NCBI RefSeq assembly: GCF_000499845.2
Contig: NC_023750.2
Span: 4,709,478-4,773,477, forward strand
Length of the DNA stretch: 64,000 nt
Reading direction: 5' to 3'
From: Phaseolus vulgaris
Taxonomy: Eukaryota > Streptophyta > Magnoliopsida > Fabales > Fabaceae
Positions 21,332 through 31,194 of this stretch are shown here, piece after piece. A program made the translations under genes and the position numbers. The first letter of the stretch is position 1. The number at the start of each line of letters is the position of its first letter. The notes below the pieces were generated by a model. It was not told the DNA's origin and did no database searches. It was given only the letters and a program-made list of their open reading frames with translations.

Positions 21332-23180
21332 ATGGAAGAATTAATGAATTATGTGCATCAACATGGATTGTTTGAAGGGGACTATGGTATCCATTTTACA
21401 ACAGATGAGGTGAATAAAATTTCATTTCATTCATGTTTATTGCATTATAATTTGAAGAAGTGATTTTGTAATATTGTTAGAATAACTTTGTGTAGGTGTT
21501 TCCTTTGCGAGAAGACTTACTTGAATGGGTCCGTAGGGTTGGTTATGGACTTGGTTTTGTTATTGTCATTATTAGGTCTGACATAGCAAATGGAAAGCAA
21601 GGGAGAAAGACATATGTCTTGTTAAGGGGGGGTAGTTACAGAAAGTACAAGGATGGTTTGGAGGTTAGTGTAATTGGTACTCGAAAATGTCAATGTCACT
21701 TTAAATTGCGAGGTAAACCTGTTGGAAAGGGTCAAGGTTGGGTACTTAAGGTAATATGTGGTACTCATAATATGTGGTCATCCATATGCAGGCAGATTAA
21801 AAACGAATGAACATTCAATGCTTGTTGATATGACTAAAAGCATGGTTAAGCCAGGTAACATTCTACGTACTTTGAAAGAGAATAATGAGGATAATATGAC
21901 AACAATAAAGCAAGTATACAATGCAAGATAATCATACAAGAGATTAGTTAGAGGATCAAGAACTGAATTACAACAGTTAATGATGTTGTTAGACAGTGAC
22001 AACTATCTTCACTGGAGTACGTGTCATGAGTCTTCCAATATTGTTAGTGATATTTTTTGGACTCATCCTGATGTTGTGAAACTCTTGAATGCATTTAACA
22101 TTGTATTCTTAATGGATACAACTTACAAAATAAACAAATATCGACTGCCTTTGCTTGAGATTGTTGGTGTAACTTGTACAAGTTTGTCCTTTTCTACTGG
22201 TTTTGCATTCTTATCTAGCGAGAAAGAAAAGAATTTCATGGGGCCTGAAGTCATTGTTTGTGATAGAGATCTTTCTTTGATGAATGCCATCAATATTGTG
22301 TTTCCTAAAACAAGAAATCTTCTTTGTCGGTTTAACATCAATAAGAATGCTAAAGCAAAGTGTAAAATGTTGGTAGATTCTACCGAGGCTTGGGAAGTTG
22401 AGATGGATTCATGGAAGACTATCATTGACTGTACAAAGATTGTTAAATTTGTTGAGTTTGAGAAAATTTTTGAAACTATTTGTTCACCGTGGCCATTACT
22501 TTTTGAATATGTGAAGAACACCTGGATTATTTCGCACAAAGAAAAGTTTGTCAAGTGTTGGACAAATTTGTTAATGCATTTAGGAAATACAACATCAAAT
22601 AGGTATATGAATGCCTTTACTTTGTTTAGAACGTGTATAACGTGTAATTGTTTTATTATGTTTTATACCTATACAGGGTTGAATAAGCTCATTGGTCTTT
22701 GAAATGAATATTACAAAATAGCATGGGAAACTTGTGCTCGTGTTTGGATGCTATCAAGCATGTTATTATACTTCAACATAACGAGATCAAGGCATCATTT
22801 CAAATGAGTCTACATGTGATAGGACACACATTCAATGTGCAATTGTATAAAATGTTGGTTGACTCTATATCTAAACATGCTTTGATTCTCATTGCTGAAG
22901 AGTTTGATCGAGTCAATGATGTGGGGTTTGGTAGTGAACGATGTGGATGTGTTCTTAGACAGACTCACGGATTACCATGTGTTTGTCAGTTAGCCAGGTA
23001 TGTTATGGGTGTCATTCATCTTAATGAAGTTCGTGTTATGTGGACGAGACTGAGTTTTTCAGGTTTATCTGAATGTGATTCATCATATCGGTTGTCAATT
23101 CAACAAGAATGAGATGTAATTCTATCCCGGTTCGACGAGGTTGATATTTGTGGCAAAGTGACAATTAAAAACAAGTAGTG
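21332..23180 (+). pseudogene. MURA-like transposase (FAR1-type DNA-binding, DDE, SWIM), broken
   Basis: Exon 1 (21332-21409, 26 codons) joins in phase to exon 2 at 21496. A FAR1-like DNA-binding domain follows (VFPLREDLLEWVRRVGYGLG; CHFKLRGKPVGKGQGW). A frame shift near 21770 precedes GHPYAGRL, and a TAA lies at 21929-21931. The DDE core shows MDTTYKINKYRLPLLEIVG (first Asp) and VCDRDLSLMNA (second Asp), but about 20 residues expected between them are missing. An intron at 22603-22676 is followed by two stops around AHWSLK. The C-terminal SWIM zinc finger reads CGCVLRQTHGLPCVC at about 22950-22990. This gene would encode the element's own transposase; the present copy cannot make one. Catalytic assignments rest on family knowledge. 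Confidence 0.87.
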
Positions 23181-23199
23181 TAAAATTGCCTATCCGAAC

Positions 23200-24091
23200 A
23201 TGACAACATTATGTGCACCACTTAATGTAGTTAAGACAAAAGGATCCCAAAAGAATCAAGCAAATAAATTTCAGAGGTCTACAAAACGCACCCCTTCATA
23301 TTTTGAGCATGTAAATCGCATCCATTTTGTAAATGATAGTTCATCATCTTTGAAGACTCGTAAGGGAAAGGTTAAGGTGACGACCAACACCAATGCAATT
23401 CCCATGCTTGATCAATTTCATCTGAAATGTTACCCTTATATTTTGGATGTAATAGATGTTAAAACTGATGGACATTGTGGGTTTCGTGCTATTGCCTCAT
23501 TGTTGGGGATGGGTGAAGAGTCATGGCCACTCATCAGAATGGATTTATTCAAAGAAATATCTCAGTGGCGTGAAGAATACGCAACATTGTTAGGTGATCA
23601 TCAACGAGTAGAAGATATCAAGAGGTCTTTACTAGTGGATGAGTTGTTAGTGGTAAGTGCATATCCATAAGAGTCATGTGCATTGATTAATTGAACTTGT
23701 ATGCAATCTAATTTCATTATAGCATTTTGCAGGCTAGTGTTGAAAAATAGATGACAATACCAGATATGGGATACTTAATAGCAAACAGATACAATATTAT
23801 CTTAGTCTGTTTGTCATTAAAACAAAATATAACTATTTTTCTATTGCATACTGCACCCCCTACCGATGCTAGTCTACACCGATTACTATGTATTGGTCAT
23901 GTGTATGATTCACACTTTGTGCAGGTAAGGTTATTACTCAAGACATTATTTATATTCCTTTGTTTGTTAATTTCCATTTGTGGTGCAGGTAAAATTGCTT
24001 GATGATTGTCCCATACCTACCGCTGACATTTTATGGTGTACACATTGTTACCCAGAAGCAAGGTTATGGTCATCATATTACATTGCTTGAA
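23200..24091 (+). pseudogene. OTU-like cysteine protease domain fused to the MULE transposase, broken
   Basis: Continues the transposase frame after a stop near 23178. A basic linker (STKRTPSYFEHVNRIHF) leads to TDGHCGFRAIASLLGMGEES, the OTU block holding the catalytic Asp and Cys. An intron at 23653-23732 is followed by one TAG where related copies have Trp, then DMGYLIANRYNIILVCLS and GHVYDSHFVQV with the catalytic His. A second intron (23925-23988) leads to a short tail ending near 24091. OTU proteases remove ubiquitin or related modifiers; the role inside a transposon is unknown. The catalytic residues survive although the reading frame does not. Confidence 0.85.
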
Positions 24092-24360
24092 TGCAATATT
24101 TTACCCAATTAATCAGTATTAGCCCGACATATGTGAACCTTGGAGACGATTGATGTAAACATAATTTATTATGTGGGTTTCTGATGCATAATTTATTACT
24201 TAAGTTCTGATTCATAATTTATTACTTCAATTCCGATTCATAATTTATTCGCATTTATGTCAGATAAAAATAAAATAACAAACACTATAACATAAATTAA
24301 TTAAACCATATTGTACACATACAAGGTTACTATTATTACAGTAATGTAATAAAAAAAATA
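24092..24360. other. Gap between convergent MULE genes
   Basis: A 269-bp AT-rich spacer with three copies of a CATAATTTATTACTT-like word (24186-24250). It would hold the 3' ends of both convergent transcripts. Confidence 0.5.
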
Positions 24361-26257
24361 TCAACGATGTCCACGAACATTACGTGATCGTCTCGTGTAG
24401 ACTGCCCCGTCATTTGTCACGCTCCGGGCTAACTGCAGCGTTGCCTCCGTACTCTCATATGCGCCAGTGCCTTCAGTGACCTGACGACAATCTATCATGC
24501 GCTGGAGGATATTGACAATGCGCCTAAATATACCCTGCACCAATTTCAAAATAAATTAAACTTGTCAAATATATTGTTTAATCACATAACAATAAAAAAA
24601 CCTTATCGTCTGTGCACGCTCATCTTGAGACGAATGACCTGCCTGCTCAACATTTGGACTACGAAGGCGATGACGTGGTACAACACTGGGTCGATCTCCA
24701 AGTTCACCTCTGCGAATGTATGGGTGTGATACCGCCCTACACCAAGACATGTACTCAGGAACACATGTAGATGGACTAGAAGCAACTCTCAAACCTGTCA
24801 CCACGTGGTGATCAAACTGCAACCACCTTTGATCAATGACATGTGCACCAGGAGCCTCAGCCGCCATCGGTGATGGTGGAATGTTCTGCTCGTACCCAAA
24901 TTGGTGCAAGACACGCTCGGGCATATGTCTCTGTGATAAGCTGCCCAATCGCAAGTGACCCGAGAATAAATAAATGGTCTCAAATGGTCTTCTCAATCTA
25001 TGGTCCTCATACGGAGTCCAAATGATGTCATCGTGTGTGACCCCATCCAACTGCACCCACACATCACCAACTGTGCAAATCTGATGGGCAACAATATACC
25101 GTGTTGCCCGCGGGTGTACCTCGTCATATGAGGGATTAATATCCCTTCTTTCCATGCCCAAGAAATGCTCATAAATCCATGCCTACATAATTCAATCATA
25201 TTATTTATAAAATATTTAATACAAAATATTATGGAATGTAACATGTGATTGCTAATTATTTGTATGGTTTCATACCTGAACCAGTGTCGCATAACTGGCC
25301 AACTGCTTCGTGTTAAAATAAGATGCATCCCCCAACTACTCATATAGATATGTAAGTGTTGTTGCTCCCCATGCATATCCATGACATATGTAGATTGCTG
25401 AATAACAATAAGTACGATATAGATACAGAGGTTGCACTTTTATCGCAAAACTAGTGCATCCAACCAAGCAGATGCAACAAGTAAGCCCTGGCAGCACACT
25501 CCCAAGCCTTCTGAGCACAACATTCCTTATATATATCTCGAAGCCAACTCAATCGCACGTGGACGCCTCGACACTGCCTCATCTCAGCCTTCCCCCGAGC
25601 CTCATCCACCCCTAGTAACTCAGCCAAAATTGTTGCAGCTTCGTTGTACTCTAAGGGCACATATGTTGTGAATTGACCCAAAATGGGGAGGTGTAAAAGA
25701 GATGACACATCATCAAGTGTGATGGTCATCTCACCTACGGGAAGGTGGAAGAAGTTTGTCTCCTGATGCCACCTTTCGACAAAGGCTTCATAACTTATAT
25801 GGCACAAACTAAACAATCCATAATTTTGTACAAGTAGCTCAATATTAGCATGAGGCATCACAATTTTACATAATTTTCTACCGTGGGATACCAATTTAAG
25901 TTCTCCCCGATCCTAATATAAAATTTGTAGATATTAAATATAATTAAATAAATTTAAACAATAGTTAATAAAGACAATTTAATTGAAGGTTTTTTTCGTT
26001 CTTACCTCACCCTCCCAAAGCTTAACAACAACATGATCAGCAAAATTTACCAGTAAAGACATATCAGAAGGTCCTCCAGGAAACCCTTCTCCCTGGTCTA
26101 CTTGGTCATCATTTTGTAATCCTTGTTCATTGTCATTATCAATATGAACATCATCACCAATACTTTCCTCGACACCACATCGGTCTCTTCTACGGACAGA
26201 TGTCGTCGGTCTTCTGCGATCATGTTCCTGAGATCCAGCACCTCTAAATTTTGCCAT
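24361..26257 (-). pseudogene. Plant mobile domain (MAIN-like) gene carried by the MULE
   Basis: Four exons can be traced with GT-AG borders: 26257-26006, 25912-25276, 25182-24602 and 24534-24361. The start is MAKFRG. Conserved parts are FPGGPSDMSLLVNFADHVVVKLW, FVERWHQETNFFHLPVGEMT with ITLDDVSSLLHLPI (the mobile-domain hallmark), VRLSWLRDIY, AWIYEHFLGM, DDIIWTPYEDHR, RHMPERVLHQFGYEQNIP and EYMSWCRAVSHPYI. Exon 2 has a one-base frameshift near 25460 (before GCTSFAIK) and an in-frame TAG near 25336. In Arabidopsis, MAIN and MAIL1 are nuclear proteins linked to silencing and genome stability. Host-like and transposon-borne versions of the domain are both known. Confidence 0.86.
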
Positions 26258-26426
26258 ATCTATCCACAACACAATTTGAATTTCAATTATTTACAAATAA
26301 TAAATAATATAATCATGAATTTGTGTACATAATATAAAATTTAAATTTTTTTTTACCAAGTGGGTTAGAAACTAAATACATAACAAAAACGCAAAAACAC
26401 AAAAATCGCAACTTTGTAAGAACACT
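26258..26426. other. Upstream region of the MULE mobile-domain gene
   Basis: AT-rich sequence between the PMD start and the right subterminal repeats; presumably its promoter. No specific motif is claimed. Confidence 0.4.
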
Positions 26427-26785
26427 ACTGGATTACATAATCTGAAACACTAAGTACACAATGTACATACTGAAGTATGTAATTCAAAACATGTTGTAAA
26501 CCTAAACCAGATTACGTAATCCGAAATTACTTAAATACCTAAACCGGATTACGTAATCCGGAATTACTTAAATACCTAAATCGGATTACGTAATCCAGAA
26601 TTACTTAAATAACCTAAACCAGATTACGTAATCTGGTATTACTTTACATTCTCAGCTGTACCAGATTACATAATCTGGTGCCTATTACGAAAAAACGCAG
26701 GTTTCAAACGGATTACACAATGAGTACCAGATTACGTAGCAGCACAAACGGATTACAGAGTGAGTACCAGATTACACAGCAGCAC
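26427..26785. repeat. Right subterminal palindromic repeats
   Basis: At least five copies of GGATTACGTAATCC-like palindromes occur between 26430 and 26660, several separated by GAATTACTTAAATACCTAAA with a period near 40 bp. Shorter variants (CCAGATTACGTAGCAGCACA) follow. The core is the same as in the left block. Confidence 0.87.
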
Positions 26786-27102
26786 AAACCCAGGTTTCAA
26801 AAGCAATGCAAAATTAGTAAAATTAAACTTACTAACCTGTGAACAAGGCACTTGTGGATTTGTGAGTGATAGAGAATGTGGGGTTTAGAGAAATTTGAGA
26901 GATGAAGAGAAAGAAAAACCTCGGAATGGGAGGGGGTGGTGCGGTGCCACAGGAAGGGAAACAGAAGAAGAGGCACGATGAAGGTGAAAGTGAAGTTTAG
27001 GTTAAATGTTAAAAGTAGATTAAAATATTATTTTAATTTTTTAATATTTTTACTGAAGGGTATATTAGTAAATTTTCTTTTAGTATGGGGTGGGAGAAGA
27101 AG
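26786..27102. other. Right end interior of the MULE, no gene
   Basis: A GA-rich segment (26860-26990) then an AT-rich one. Plus-strand frames here lack any recognisable domain. Confidence 0.45.
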
Positions 27103-27128
27103 TCATGGAGGTGCAGGAAGAAGCTATC
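27103..27128 (-). repeat. Right terminal inverted repeat of the MULE
   Basis: Partner of 20436-20461. It is immediately followed by the second copy of the target duplication TTACATCCT (27129-27137). Confidence 0.9.
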
Positions 27129-27137
27129 TTACATCCT

Positions 27138-27755
27138 TTATCATTTATCCTTTATCCTTTGGCTTACAAATTACATCCAACTAACCCAGTTTATCTTCCT
27201 ATCCTCATTTCTCCCTCTCAATTTTTATTTTTTTTTGTCATTGCATACTCTTCACCAACTTCACTATCTAATTAGGTATTTTTTGAAAATTGAAATAAGG
27301 TATAGGGATTATAATGTTAACACTCATCTAATGAGAGATACTTAATAATGAGTACATTTCTATTCAAACTCGCCCAGAGTGTTTAATTTTGGTTTTCTTA
27401 GATTATAATTAAGAATAAATTCATTATTTTAGATAAGATTTACCTAAGCCGAATTAATTGGATCTTAATTAACTTATATTTTAATATATTCACTCATTTT
27501 TCTTGTTTCGAATTATCTGTAGAGATTTCGTGCCTTGATGATGACATTTCAAATGATGAAACAAATTCCAAATTCAATCAACCCTTCTGTAAAGATATTT
27601 TTCAGATTTTTTCACAAAGATAATCCTCAGTAATTCTTACTCGATTTAGAGCAAATCTCCTTCCAATCTTTTGCAATATCTCTCGCAATAGATTCGATTA
27701 TGCTAGGCTTAGTTAAGAAAAATCCAAATCGCATATCTAAACTAAGATTGGAAAC
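27138..27755. other. Intergenic, no gene seen
   Basis: AT-rich sequence between the MULE target duplication and the next LTR. No domain or regulatory cluster is recognised. Confidence 0.45.
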
Positions 27756-28374
27756 TGTTCTCGCCTAATGACCTCGATCGGACTTGGAAGTGGGCTCCGG
27801 GTTGAAGCGACTTTACTTAGTGTATTGAACCGAGATGAAGACGCTTGTGACGAAGGAGGCTCCACCTATTGATGTCACTCCGACGATCAAGTCATTGAAA
27901 GCATTCAAACTATAAAATTTGTATCAGTGTAGAGTTCTCAGAAGAGCTTACCTTTACTCTAGGTCTTAAACCCCTTTTATAGACATTCCTTCAACAATTT
28001 TCATCAACCAGAATATAATTTCAACAGCAAGAATTTAATCTTAACAGCAAGAATTTAATCTTAACAGCAAGAATATTTTGTTAATGTGTACCTTTTATTT
28101 TCGGGTACAATGCAACATTATTCCTAACAGCTTTTACATCGAAATACATACATATATATATATATGCTTAACTACCTCAGTTATTCACCATGTGGTTTTA
28201 CCTTTAGTTATCCTTTCAATATGGACTTCCAATTGTCTGGGCCGACCTCATAACGTGTCATTGGGTCCATGATCGCCTCAAGTCGATCTAGGTATTTTCC
28301 ATACGAGCATGTCTAATTTGAGCTACTACACTTAAGTGCATAGGTCGAGGACCCGAGCACGTCCGACCAGTACA
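27756..28374 (-). repeat. 3' LTR of a Tat-lineage element (619 bp)
   Basis: The plus-strand ends are TGTTCTCGCC and CCAGTACA, matching the LTR at 1861-2502. It contains a TATA box (TATAAAAGGGG on the minus strand, 27971-27981) at the same relative place as in the LTR at 19082-19657, and a triplicated AACAGCAAGAATTTAATCTT-type repeat at 28022-28077. Confidence 0.78.
28022..28077. repeat. Short direct repeat in LTR, about 3 copies of 21 bp
   Basis: CAACAGCAAGAATTTAATCT, then two further copies of TAACAGCAAGAAT, the last ending in ATTTTG. It lies between the TATA box and the U3 end. Confidence 0.75.
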
Positions 28375-28386
28375 CAGCCCCCCAGG
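28375..28386 (-). other. Polypurine tract
   Basis: Minus strand CCTGGGGGGCTG directly abuts the LTR start TGTACTGG. This is the expected plus-strand-DNA primer of an LTR retrotransposon and fixes the orientation of the remnant. Confidence 0.7.
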
Positions 28387-28899
28387 CTTAAGTCGAACTT
28401 GACAAGGTGAAGAGGCTCTTTTCACCAGTGGCTGACATGACCTTTCTCATAAGGGGTAGGTGGGGCGCGGTTGCCAAAGCGTCTCCTGAAAAGACGTCTC
28501 ACCATACTAAATTTGGTGCGTACATGTGGCACATTATCAACGGTGGAAAAATCCTACCATTTCAACTTCTTCTTCTTTTCCAAATGACCCATTTTGCGCT
28601 TCCTACGAATCAACCATTTTGTACTCTTTCACTCCAAACCCATCACTATGCTCGAACTCCCTTCTCTTTCCTTCTTCGCGCCACCCCGCACCGCCTTCTC
28701 CCACTGAAAAACTAGGTATGCTTTATCCACTGAATCTCCCTGGAAGATTATCATTTACCTTATTGATTCCACTTTGAGAAATGCATCTTAGTTTCAATTC
28801 ATTTTGTCTTGTCCTAAATGGTATTCGTATTCTATCTTTGTTTATGCATTAGTTGCCTTCGAAAATGGATTATAGTTCTGTGTATCCATGGGCTAAAAA

Positions 28900-30440
28900 G
28901 AAACTTCTTAAAGAGACCTCTTACTCTCGTTTAAAATTAGGGAGTTAAGGAAAGCAGGGTGTTGTCTGAGCAAAAAACATAAGAGTTTAGTAAAAGTAGT
29001 AGAGTGTAAGGAAGTGGAACCTATATGCTGCGATGAGTCATCGGATTCTATTGGTCCATTATGTTTTTTGTACCCTACGTTCTTTTAAAAGGTCCTACTT
29101 CGTTTGCCCCTGTCCATTTTCGAAAAAGAGTTATTGATCGAGCTGAATGTAGCACTCACCCAGCTACATTCGAATAACGAGGCATTCATTTGGGGTTTCA
29201 TTATCTTATGCTCCCAGCTCGACATTTCGCTGATTGTAGAGGTCTTCATGTACCTTTTTCGAGGCCAAACACTCAGGTCACCAACTATGGGTTTCTTTAA
29301 ATGGTGCCCCTGGGAGAGGTTTGCTCACTTTTTTTCAATCATCCTACAAAAATTTCAAAGGCCGATTTCTCAAAGTCTGAGCCTCGATGGGAGATTTTTC
29401 CCTACTGTACGACTTTCCTTTGTATTGGACATCCAATCCTAAGTTCCAGAGTGCTCGACGCTTGGAAGATCTGCACCTAAGGGACCAAGGCATTTGTGAG
29501 GTTTTGGTGAATCTGAAAGTCGTCTTTGATACTTTGACACTGTTGACAAAAGAATATCTCTCTAGTGCTCTCAAAGCCTATATCGGTACATCTCCTTTCT
29601 TATCCTTAAAGGGAAAGTTTAAAAATATGACATCTAAGTGTTTTATTCATTTTTGCATATAGCATGCTTTCCAATATTAGCAAGGTTGAGCTTGCTGAGC
29701 TCACCAAGAAAATGAGGGCAGCTGGGAGATTGCCTAAGGATTCCTTGTCGCAAAAGAGAAAAGCTTCAGCTGGGGTTGCTCAAATTCAATCTTACCAAGA
29801 CGAGTAGACTACCTCAGGGCTCGTCTTCAAAAGGAAAAGACCAATAACCACTCCTCCTACCGAACATTCTCATTCAGATGGTCGAGCCCCCAACCAAGAG
29901 GTCATCACAATTCAGAAGTACGAGGCCGAGAGCTCGCGAGGAAAAAGCTTATGGGTCCCGATTTTGACGTCCCAGCTCATGGTGAGTCATACTTTTTACC
30001 TAGCAAGGATAAAGCTCGACTAATGTCTCATGACTAAGATCACCTTCTTCATGATACCGAGAAGCTACTCGGACAATCATTTGCATTGGCTTGCCTAGTC
30101 AATGTCAAGGCGAAAGATCGAAAAAGAGTTGAGGACCAAAGGATAAAGGAGAATATAGAACTCCATAAAGAAGTGGAACGCCTCCGAGATGAAGTTACCC
30201 GTTTGAGTGGCCTTCATCAAGAAGTCGAGTGTCTCTGAACTAAGGCTAATCGCTTGGATGTGGCTTTGACTGAGAAGACCAAAAAGGCACTAAGCTTGGC
30301 TGAAGAAAAGAGCAAGCTTTCAAACGAAGTTGAAGACCTGAAGAAAGAGGTGACGGCAAAGGGGAAGATCTTGTCACTAGCCACTAGCCAATGCCTCAGA
30401 GTCCATCATCCCTCAGAGGATCACTAGTAGCAAAGCCCAA
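28900..30440 (+). pseudogene. Antisense ORF of the Tat element (putative gypsy-type transposon domain plus coiled coil), broken
   Basis: 29104-29350 reads FEKELLIELNVALTQLHSNN then AFIWGFIILCSQLDISLIVE and GFFKWCPWERFAHFF. After a frame shift it continues SYKNFKGRFLKV and FPLYWTSNPKFQSARRLEDL to about 29585. These words fit the plant 'putative gypsy type transposon' family (PF04195), as I recall it. A possible intron (29586-29662) leads to VELAELTKKMRAAGRLPKD. A stop-broken Lys/Glu-rich coiled coil lies at 30090-30360 (LSLAEEKSKLSNEVEDLKKE). The function of these antisense proteins is unknown. Confidence 0.65.
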
Positions 30441-30518
30441 GCAATGGGAGCTGAGCACCAGCTATTCTCTCTATTTTTAATTTCAGTAGAATAAAGTTCA
30501 TATAGCATAAAAGAGGGG

Positions 30519-31139
30519 TGTACTTATCAAATTGGGCTTGTGCCAAGTCCATTAGGTTAGGAAGGTAGCCCTAGCTTCTAGAATCTAGGACTAGGGGTGA
30601 CATTGACCTTGGTCAACCCCCTAGGCCACCCCTCTCCCCTCCCCATTTTATCCTTCACTCATATTGCCCTCCAAGTCACTCCTTCCTATATAAAGGGTTC
30701 CTTGACTCATGTATTTACACATGGAAATTCAATAATAAATAAATTATGCAGGAGTGATTTTGTGAGACTTGTGAGCTCTCATTTTTGGTCTTATCTTGGG
30801 TAGGTAACATCTCAAGTGGCAACTCTTTGCACCACTCATCTTGGAGTCCTCTCTTCTCCAAGTGGCGTGACATCTTTCTTTCTTCCATAAGCTCTCTTCA
30901 CCTCTTCCTCTTTTTATCTTTATTTGCACCCTCCAATCCATTCCTCTTTATACTTTCATGTTTGTCTCTTAAATTATTGGTTATCTTTGCCTTATTCTCT
31001 TCAATTACACACCATTGCATCATTGTCACCATATAATTGTGTTTTTCTCTTTGCCCTCTAGAAGTGAACTTTAACACTTACTTAACGACTTGATTAAGTT
31101 CGTGTCCAATGGGAATTTTCTTTGGGTTCTCACCTTACA
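30519..31139 (+). repeat. Probable solo LTR or LTR fragment
   Basis: The ends TGTACTTATC and CCTTACA begin and end with TGTA/TACA. A TATA box (CTATATAAAGGG) lies at about 30686-30697, some 170 bp inside, followed by an AATAATAAATAAA-type signal (30732-30745), as in an LTR. No matching 5-bp target duplication is found (AGGGG and TTGAT), and no interior is attached. Confidence 0.4.
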
Positions 31140-31194
31140 TTGATAAAAACAAAAAATCATAAACAAAGAGCAACCAATAAATGTGCAATCCTAA

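Larger units (their letters stand above)
20436..27128 (+). mobile_element. Complete Mutator-like element carrying transposase-OTU and a plant mobile domain gene
   Basis: The 6693-bp element is bounded by TTACATCCT at 20427-20435 and again at 27129-27137, an exact 9-bp target duplication as expected for Mutator-like transposition. The ends are inverted: GACAACTTCTTCCTGCACCT at the left and GATAGCTTCTTCCTGCACCT when the right end is read inward. Inside each end lies a block of palindromic repeats. The plus strand carries a MURA-like transposase continuing into an OTU domain (21332-24091); the minus strand carries a MAIN-like plant mobile domain gene (26257-24361). The two genes converge with about 270 bp between them. 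All coding parts have disabling changes, so this copy is non-autonomous. Confidence 0.93.
27756..30440 (-). mobile_element. 3' end of a Tat-lineage Ty3 element: LTR, polypurine tract, antisense ORF
   Basis: The LTR (27756-28374) is oriented like those of the two Tat elements upstream. The sequence just outside its U3 end reads CCTGGGGGGCTG on the minus strand, a polypurine tract, so this is the 3' LTR and the interior lies to the right. The interior holds a plus-strand, antisense ORF remnant (28.9-30.4 kb), the arrangement described for extra antisense ORFs between pol and the 3' LTR in Tat elements. The copy is truncated near 30440, with no pol. Confidence 0.75.

Noticed and set aside
15340..30440. 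Idea that 15340-19657 and 27756-30440 are two halves of one Tat element split by the MULE
   Set aside because: In a minus-oriented element the 3' LTR end should lie to the left of pol, but it lies to the right of the 5' LTR, so simple splitting cannot explain it. The two LTRs also differ strongly.
30519..31139. Idea that this LTR-like stretch is the missing 3' LTR of the split Ty3 element
   Set aside because: It does not resemble the LTR at 37001-37389, and its TATA box points to the opposite orientation.
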